Virus record (IMG/VR): IMGVR_UViG_3300025009_000009
Span: 21,260-85,259 of that record
Direction: 5' to 3' (one strand)
Origin: a virus
DNA: 64,000 nt
A model generated the notes under the pieces. That model was not told where the DNA came from. It made no database searches and saw only the letters and a list, made by a program, of their open reading frames with translations. Positions 59,947 through 64,000 of the stretch are shown one piece after another (the stretch's first letter is position 1; each line of letters starts with the position of its first letter). The translations under genes and the position numbers were made by a program.

Positions 59947-61980
59947 ATGGAAAAATTGTATTATAGATTGTGTAAAGGTATGAATTCGAAAGGTAAACTC
60001 TATGCTATAGAAGACAATATGTATAACCATATTGATGATTATGAAAAGGATTGGTACTTTTCAACATATTTATATACCGAAGAACAAAGAAGAGAAATAG
60101 AAACTGAAATAGAAGAAGTTGATAAACAAGGTAACAAATATACAACAATTAGGGGTGTATCTGGTATTACTGATGTTAAAACAAATAAGATGTGTTTTGA
60201 CTTCGATAGTCATGATAACCTCGAATTAGCTCGTAAAGACACTTTAAAGCTAGTTGACAAACTTATTGGTGAAGGTATACCTAAGAAGGATATACAGCTC
60301 TGTTATAGCGGTTCTAAAGGCTTTGGTGTCATTATAGAGACAGACACATACTTTACTCCAGAAGAGATTAAACGCACAGCATCATTCTTGACTACGGATT
60401 CTGAAACTTTTGATAGTAAAATGTATAACGCTAGTAGGATTTTTAGATGTCCACTAACGAAACATCCAGTAAGTGGGTTGTATAAGTATCCTTTAACTTA
60501 TACCGAATTGAAAGATAAACATGCTAATGAAATAAAGGAATTAGCTAAAAGTAATGATATAGATCCTTTAGATTACCAAGACTATTTTGATGTTGTACAA
60601 TTACCAGAAAAGATAGTACATTTAAAGAATATTAAACCTAAAGTTAGTGTTAGTGAAGTTGATAGATTAGAAATGGTAACGAAACTAGATGATATTAACT
60701 TTTCAGAAAGACCTAGTTTTTTAACACCAGCAAAATATATGTTACATTTAGGTCACTTTCAAGAAGGTCAAAGAAGTCATTCAGCTATGATACTATGTTC
60801 AACATATAAAAAAGCTGGATTTAGTAAAACAGATTCTTATAGATTGCTTAAAAGTGTAATGGAGAGACAATCAGAAATTAATAACGTTGATAGATTTCCA
60901 GATGAAGAATTGTGGAATAACGTAGTTTCTGTTGTATATGGTAGTAACTGGAACGGTGGTACTTATAATAGTGATACTAGTGATTTGTTAGTTAAAACTA
61001 ATTTATTACTTCCTGAATATTTAAGAGATACTAATAAAGGTAGTGGATTGGTTGACAATGATTATATTTTTGGTCAATTTAAAAAATTCATGGATGAGAT
61101 TGATAAAAATACACTAAGATTTGGTATTAAAGATTTAGATAATAAGGTTAAATTACTAACAGGTACAACAGTTGGTGTTTTGGGTATACCATCATCAGGT
61201 AAAACCGCTTTAGGTATGAGTTTGTTGGCTAATAATTCTAAAGTTGGTGAACAATCTATATTTTATAGCTTAGATATGTCAATAAACATTATAGCTTATA
61301 GACAAGTTCAAGCTATAACTGGTTGGGATGATGATATGATTAAAAATACATATAAAACAAATCCTAAACTATTCTTTGATAAATACAACGAATCTAAAGA
61401 AACTTTATTTAAAAACGTTACTTATTGTTTTAGACATGGAACAACACCAGCGGATATTCGCTCTGATATAGTTAATTATGAACAAAATACAGGAAAGAAG
61501 GTGAGGTTGGTGTTAATTGATTATCTTGAAAATGTTCAAAGTGGTTATACAGACCCAACTATAGGTTCTGGAGTTGTTGCACAAAGTTTATCAAATATTG
61601 CAGCAGAACTAAACGTTTTGATTGTTATATTACTTCAAACACAAAAAAATATACAACCAACAGAAGAAATAACATCAATGCGAAGCATTAAAGGGGCTTC
61701 AATAATTGAACAATCTCTTAGTGTTGCGATAGGTATAAGTCGTTTAGGACACTCATCAACTTATTCAGACTATGATACTAGTATGCAAGTTAATGTTATT
61801 AAGAATAGATTTGGTTCTCAATCTAGAGTTGATGTTGGGTGGTCTGGTAATTATGCTAAAATTAGAGATCTTACACAAGAAGATAGGAAGAATATTTCTG
61901 AAATTATTAGATTGAAGAAAGAAGATGCTGAAGAAAGAGAAGAAGAAAGAAGACAAAATAGAGGAAACGGTTGGGGTTAA
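59947..61980 (+). CDS. AEP primase-DnaB-type helicase fusion
   Basis: 677 residues. The N-terminal third has archaeo-eukaryotic primase marks: CFDFDSHD (about 82-89, catalytic DxD), CYSGSKGFGV (about 118-127) and NASRIFRCPLTKHP (about 160-173). The C-terminal half is a RecA-type helicase with GIPSSGKT (about 412-419, Walker A), LVLIDYLENV (about 520-529, Walker B) and ILLQTQKN. Such two-domain proteins prime and unwind DNA at the replication fork. An Arg/Glu-rich tail ends the protein. It has AATGAGG upstream and follows a terminator, so a further promoter is expected. Confidence 0.85.
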   Translation: MEKLYYRLCKGMNSKGKLYAIEDNMYNHIDDYEKDWYFSTYLYTEEQRREIETEIEEVDKQGNKYTTIRGVSGITDVKTNKMCFDFDSHDNLELARKDTLKLVDKLIGEGIPKKDIQLCYSGSKGFGVIIETDTYFTPEEIKRTASFLTTDSETFDSKMYNASRIFRCPLTKHPVSGLYKYPLTYTELKDKHANEIKELAKSNDIDPLDYQDYFDVVQLPEKIVHLKNIKPKVSVSEVDRLEMVTKLDDINFSERPSFLTPAKYMLHLGHFQEGQRSHSAMILCSTYKKAGFSKTDSYRLLKSVMERQSEINNVDRFPDEELWNNVVSVVYGSNWNGGTYNSDTSDLLVKTNLLLPEYLRDTNKGSGLVDNDYIFGQFKKFMDEIDKNTLRFGIKDLDNKVKLLTGTTVGVLGIPSSGKTALGMSLLANNSKVGEQSIFYSLDMSINIIAYRQVQAITGWDDDMIKNTYKTNPKLFFDKYNESKETLFKNVTYCFRHGTTPADIRSDIVNYEQNTGKKVRLVLIDYLENVQSGYTDPTIGSGVVAQSLSNIAAELNVLIVILLQTQKNIQPTEEITSMRSIKGASIIEQSLSVAIGISRLGHSSTYSDYDTSMQVNVIKNRFGSQSRVDVGWSGNYAKIRDLTQEDRKNISEIIRLKKEDAEEREEERRQNRGNGWG

Positions 61981-62012
61981 AATATATAATTTTTTAAAAA
62001 AGGGATTAATTA

Positions 62013-62540
62013 ATGAAAAAATCATGTAAAATTGCTATAACATGGGATTGTAATCTAGATTGTTCTTATTGTTGTAATAAGTTAGATGCTGTACAAAATA
62101 AGTTTCAAAATTCAACTTTAGATGAAATACTTGTTCAAAATTATGAAAATATATCAATTACTGGTGGAGAAATAGGTATATGTCCAGAAAAACTTAACAA
62201 TTATCTTGAGATTTTAGGAAAAACAAAATCGAAATTATGGTTATATACTAACGGTAGATTAATGCCACAAATGTTAATTAGACCTGAAAGAATTAATGGT
62301 ATTAATATTAGCTGTCATAATAGTATATCACACAGTTTGTTATGTGTGAATCAATGGGAAAAATATAAGGATATAAATATTAGATTACATATACAAGATG
62401 AAAAATATGATGACTATCTTATTAGTATGCAAAAATTAATAGAGTTATATATTCCTAAACAAAATATTAAATTGTGGACGTTAGATAAATGTTTTGACAA
62501 TATTGAAGAAGATTGGTATTATATATCAGGAGTTAATTAA
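62013..62540 (+). CDS. Small radical SAM protein
   Basis: 175 residues. CNLDCSYC (Cys13, Cys17, Cys20) binds the 4Fe-4S cluster, and ITGGEIG (about 49-55) is the SAM-binding GGE motif. The remaining strands (KSKLWLYTNG, GINISCHNS, INIRLHIQ) follow a half-size TIM barrel. Without a C-terminal auxiliary domain, the substrate is unknown; related small phage proteins may modify nucleotides, peptides or NADH-like cofactors. It begins 33 bases after the primase-helicase stop. Confidence 0.8.
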   Translation: MKKSCKIAITWDCNLDCSYCCNKLDAVQNKFQNSTLDEILVQNYENISITGGEIGICPEKLNNYLEILGKTKSKLWLYTNGRLMPQMLIRPERINGINISCHNSISHSLLCVNQWEKYKDINIRLHIQDEKYDDYLISMQKLIELYIPKQNIKLWTLDKCFDNIEEDWYYISGVN

Positions 62541-62542
62541 AA

Positions 62543-62644
62543 ATGATTTTACTTATATGTTTACTAATAATATTTTATGTAATTTTATTTATTGGGATTA
62601 TATCTTATAAAGGTAAGAACTATATTAAAAAAACAATAAAATAA
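62543..62644 (+). CDS. Small membrane peptide (33 aa)
   Basis: ATG at 62543, TAA 62644, weak AGGAG farther upstream. A hydrophobic helix (ILLICLLIIFYVILFIGII) and a Lys-rich cytoplasmic tail. Fits the series of small membrane peptides in this block. Confidence 0.45.
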   Translation: MILLICLLIIFYVILFIGIISYKGKNYIKKTIK

Positions 62645-62663
62645 TCGAACGGAGGTGAGATAT

Positions 62664-63017
62664 ATGACGTTAAAAGAGTGTATAGAAAAAGGATTTAAGA
62701 AATTTACTAGACCTAATTATAAAAAATATAATGTATATTGTTTCTTTGATTCAGATAATGCATTACAATACATGGATAGAGATTGGGTAGGATTTGATAC
62801 TAATTATATAGTATTTAAAGATGATTTAATTGCTGATGATTGGGAAAAATATAAAGTAAAAGTTAAAAAAGAAAGATACATTTATTTACATAAATATGAT
62901 ATGATGAAAGAATTTAGAGTGGATTATAGACTATTTCTATCAATAGAAGATGCTGAAGAAATTAGAACATCCATGGCTGGAAAAATATTAAAAATAGAAT
63001 GGGAAGAGGAGGAATAA
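62664..63017 (+). CDS. Hypothetical protein (117 aa)
   Basis: Start at ATG 62664, with GGAGGTGAG upstream; a GTG at 62655 overlaps that site. Tyr/Lys/Asp-rich, with a beta-like core (YNVYCFFDSDNALQYMDRDWVGFDT). Similar Asp/Tyr/Trp composition is common in this operon. No family. Confidence 0.55.
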   Translation: MTLKECIEKGFKKFTRPNYKKYNVYCFFDSDNALQYMDRDWVGFDTNYIVFKDDLIADDWEKYKVKVKKERYIYLHKYDMMKEFRVDYRLFLSIEDAEEIRTSMAGKILKIEWEEEE

Positions 63018-63310
63018 TGAGCTATACTGAACATTTAGCAAGACAATTAGTTGAAGAAGCTATGAAAACAGAACAATCGTTAATCTTAGAACAGTTAACT
63101 GATTTAGTTTCTAGAAATTTGTTAGTTATAGAATCAACACAGCCAGTTATAATTCAAGATTGTTGTAGTAATAAATTAACAATACAAAAGAAAATAAAGT
63201 TGACTTTAAAAGATAAAGAATATATACTAAAACTAGAAGAAGAGAATAAAGAATTAAGATCTATAATTAAAAACTTAACTATAAGTTTAACTAATTATAA
63301 AGATATTTAA
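63017..63310 (+). CDS. Hypothetical helical protein (97 aa)
   Basis: Start at ATG 63017, overlapping the previous stop by one base, with GAGGAGG upstream. Contains SLILEQLTDLVSRNLLVIEST and a C-terminal coiled coil (DKEYILKLEEENKELRSIIKNL). Possibly an oligomeric adaptor. Confidence 0.55.
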   Translation: MSYTEHLARQLVEEAMKTEQSLILEQLTDLVSRNLLVIESTQPVIIQDCCSNKLTIQKKIKLTLKDKEYILKLEEENKELRSIIKNLTISLTNYKDI

Positions 63311-63324
63311 CAAAAGGAATCAAA

Positions 63325-63603
63325 ATGAATAGTAAACTACTTACACATTTTTTAAACAAAACAGTATTTGTAACATTTCAACATGGTTCTAAAGTATTTG
63401 GTGAAGAAGATTTTGCTATAGAAGGCATCATTGTTGATATAGACAATGAGTTTATCTATATTAAATCAACAACAGTTAACGATAGAATTGCAGCATTTAA
63501 GATAAGTTTAATTGAGAGTATACAGGATGCTGAAGGAACTGAAGATATTGAAGAAGATTATGATAAATTTGAAAGTAATAATGGTGGTAATATACTGAAT
63601 TGA
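63325..63603 (+). CDS. Possible LSm/SH3-like small protein
   Basis: 92 residues. The pattern KTVFVTFQHGSKVFG...FAIEGIIVDIDNEFIYIKS...AAFKISLIESIQ resembles an Sm/Hfq-type or SH3 barrel with five strands, followed by an acidic tail. The canonical Hfq motifs are absent. Weak inference of RNA or protein binding. Next gene is repeat protein 5. Confidence 0.45.
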   Translation: MNSKLLTHFLNKTVFVTFQHGSKVFGEEDFAIEGIIVDIDNEFIYIKSTTVNDRIAAFKISLIESIQDAEGTEDIEEDYDKFESNNGGNILN

Positions 63604-63635
63604 GGTGTTATTGCTGAAAGAATTGAGGTATATGT

Positions 63636-64000
63636 ATGACAGAATATGAAAAAGATTTAGCTATGGTTAAACGAGATAGTTATGCTTTGGAATACGTTAA
63701 ACATCAAACTTATGAATTATGTTTAGCTGTGGTTATAGAGAATGGTTATGCTTTGAAATATGTTGAACATCAAACTCCCGAATTATGTTTAGCTGCTGTT
63801 AATCAATATGGTTATGCTTTACAATTTGTTAAGCATCAAACAGAAGAAATATGTTTAGCTGCTGTTAAACAAAATGGTTATGCTTTGAAATATGTTAAAC
63901 ATCAGACAGAAGAAATATATTTAGCTGCTGTTAAAGAGAATGGTATGGCTTTACAATTTGTTAAACATCAAACAGAAGAAATATGTTTAGCTGCTGTTAA
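63636..64000 (+). CDS. DUF4116-like repeat protein 5, truncated by window edge
   Basis: Starts at ATG 63636 behind TTGAGGTATATGT. Cap MTEYEKDL, then five units and part of a sixth before the right edge; no stop is seen. From 63741 the DNA is identical to 48565-48824 in repeat gene 1. The first unit (AMVKRDSYALEYVKHQTYELCL) is the most divergent. Confidence 0.8.
   Translation, partial: MTEYEKDLAMVKRDSYALEYVKHQTYELCLAVVIENGYALKYVEHQTPELCLAAVNQYGYALQFVKHQTEEICLAAVKQNGYALKYVKHQTEEIYLAAVKENGMALQFVKHQTEEICLAAV

Overview
The window is part of an AT-rich tailed-phage genome (Caudoviricetes). It holds a large terminase subunit, portal, scaffold, major capsid protein and tail genes. A head-tail adaptor, a nozzle-like protein and Ala/Gln-rich candidate ejection proteins are visible, but no tape measure, sheath or tail-tube gene, so a short-tailed (podovirus-like) particle is the best guess. 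The host cannot be named. Shine-Dalgarno sites (AAAGGA, GGAG, GAGG) and sigma70-type promoters indicate a bacterium, and a PhaR-like domain hints at a proteobacterial gene pool.

Layout: bases 1-32466 form a leftward (minus-strand) late block. In transcription order from right to left it reads: a small membrane protein, a candidate small terminase, the large terminase with an in-frame mini-intein in its Walker A loop, decoration or tail proteins, a frameshifted HNH gene, the portal, the scaffold, the major capsid gene split by a group I intron that carries a LAGLIDADG endonuclease gene, a run of fibre and spike proteins with a tail assembly chaperone and a second HNH gene, a holin-like protein, the adaptor, the nozzle and the candidate ejection proteins. 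Six copies of an 18-base motif (TTATCAAGTnTTAATGTA) precede genes in this block and probably mark late promoters. Intrinsic terminators lie between several genes.

Bases 32467-32879 are the divergent control region. From 32880 to the right edge everything reads rightward. Five near-consensus sigma70 promoters with 17-base spacers, plus a weaker one, open the early operons. Recognisable genes are a SLOG-like protein, dUTPase, a HAD phosphatase, an M15 peptidase (endolysin candidate), RtcB RNA ligase, a GNAT acetyltransferase, DUF932, a PhaR-like DNA-binding protein, PcfJ-like and GP88-like proteins, a RecB/Cas4-like nuclease, a Rad52-type annealing protein, an AEP primase-helicase and a small radical SAM protein. 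Two leaders carry RNA structure: an attenuator-like hairpin near 35.95 kb and an H-type pseudoknot beside the ribosome binding site at 38.93-38.98 kb. A 1.35 kb gene-free stretch (44158-45506) is a candidate origin or control region.

The most unusual feature is a family of five repeat-protein genes (48.5, 52.4, 53.8, 55.5 and 63.6 kb) built from 22-residue DUF4116-like units. Their DNA modules are shared between copies, with exact or nearly exact blocks of more than 200 bases, which points to recombination among them. They lie among many tiny genes, several of them single-pass membrane peptides, and intergenic hairpin repeats. Functions were assigned by reading motifs by eye; no database search was run.
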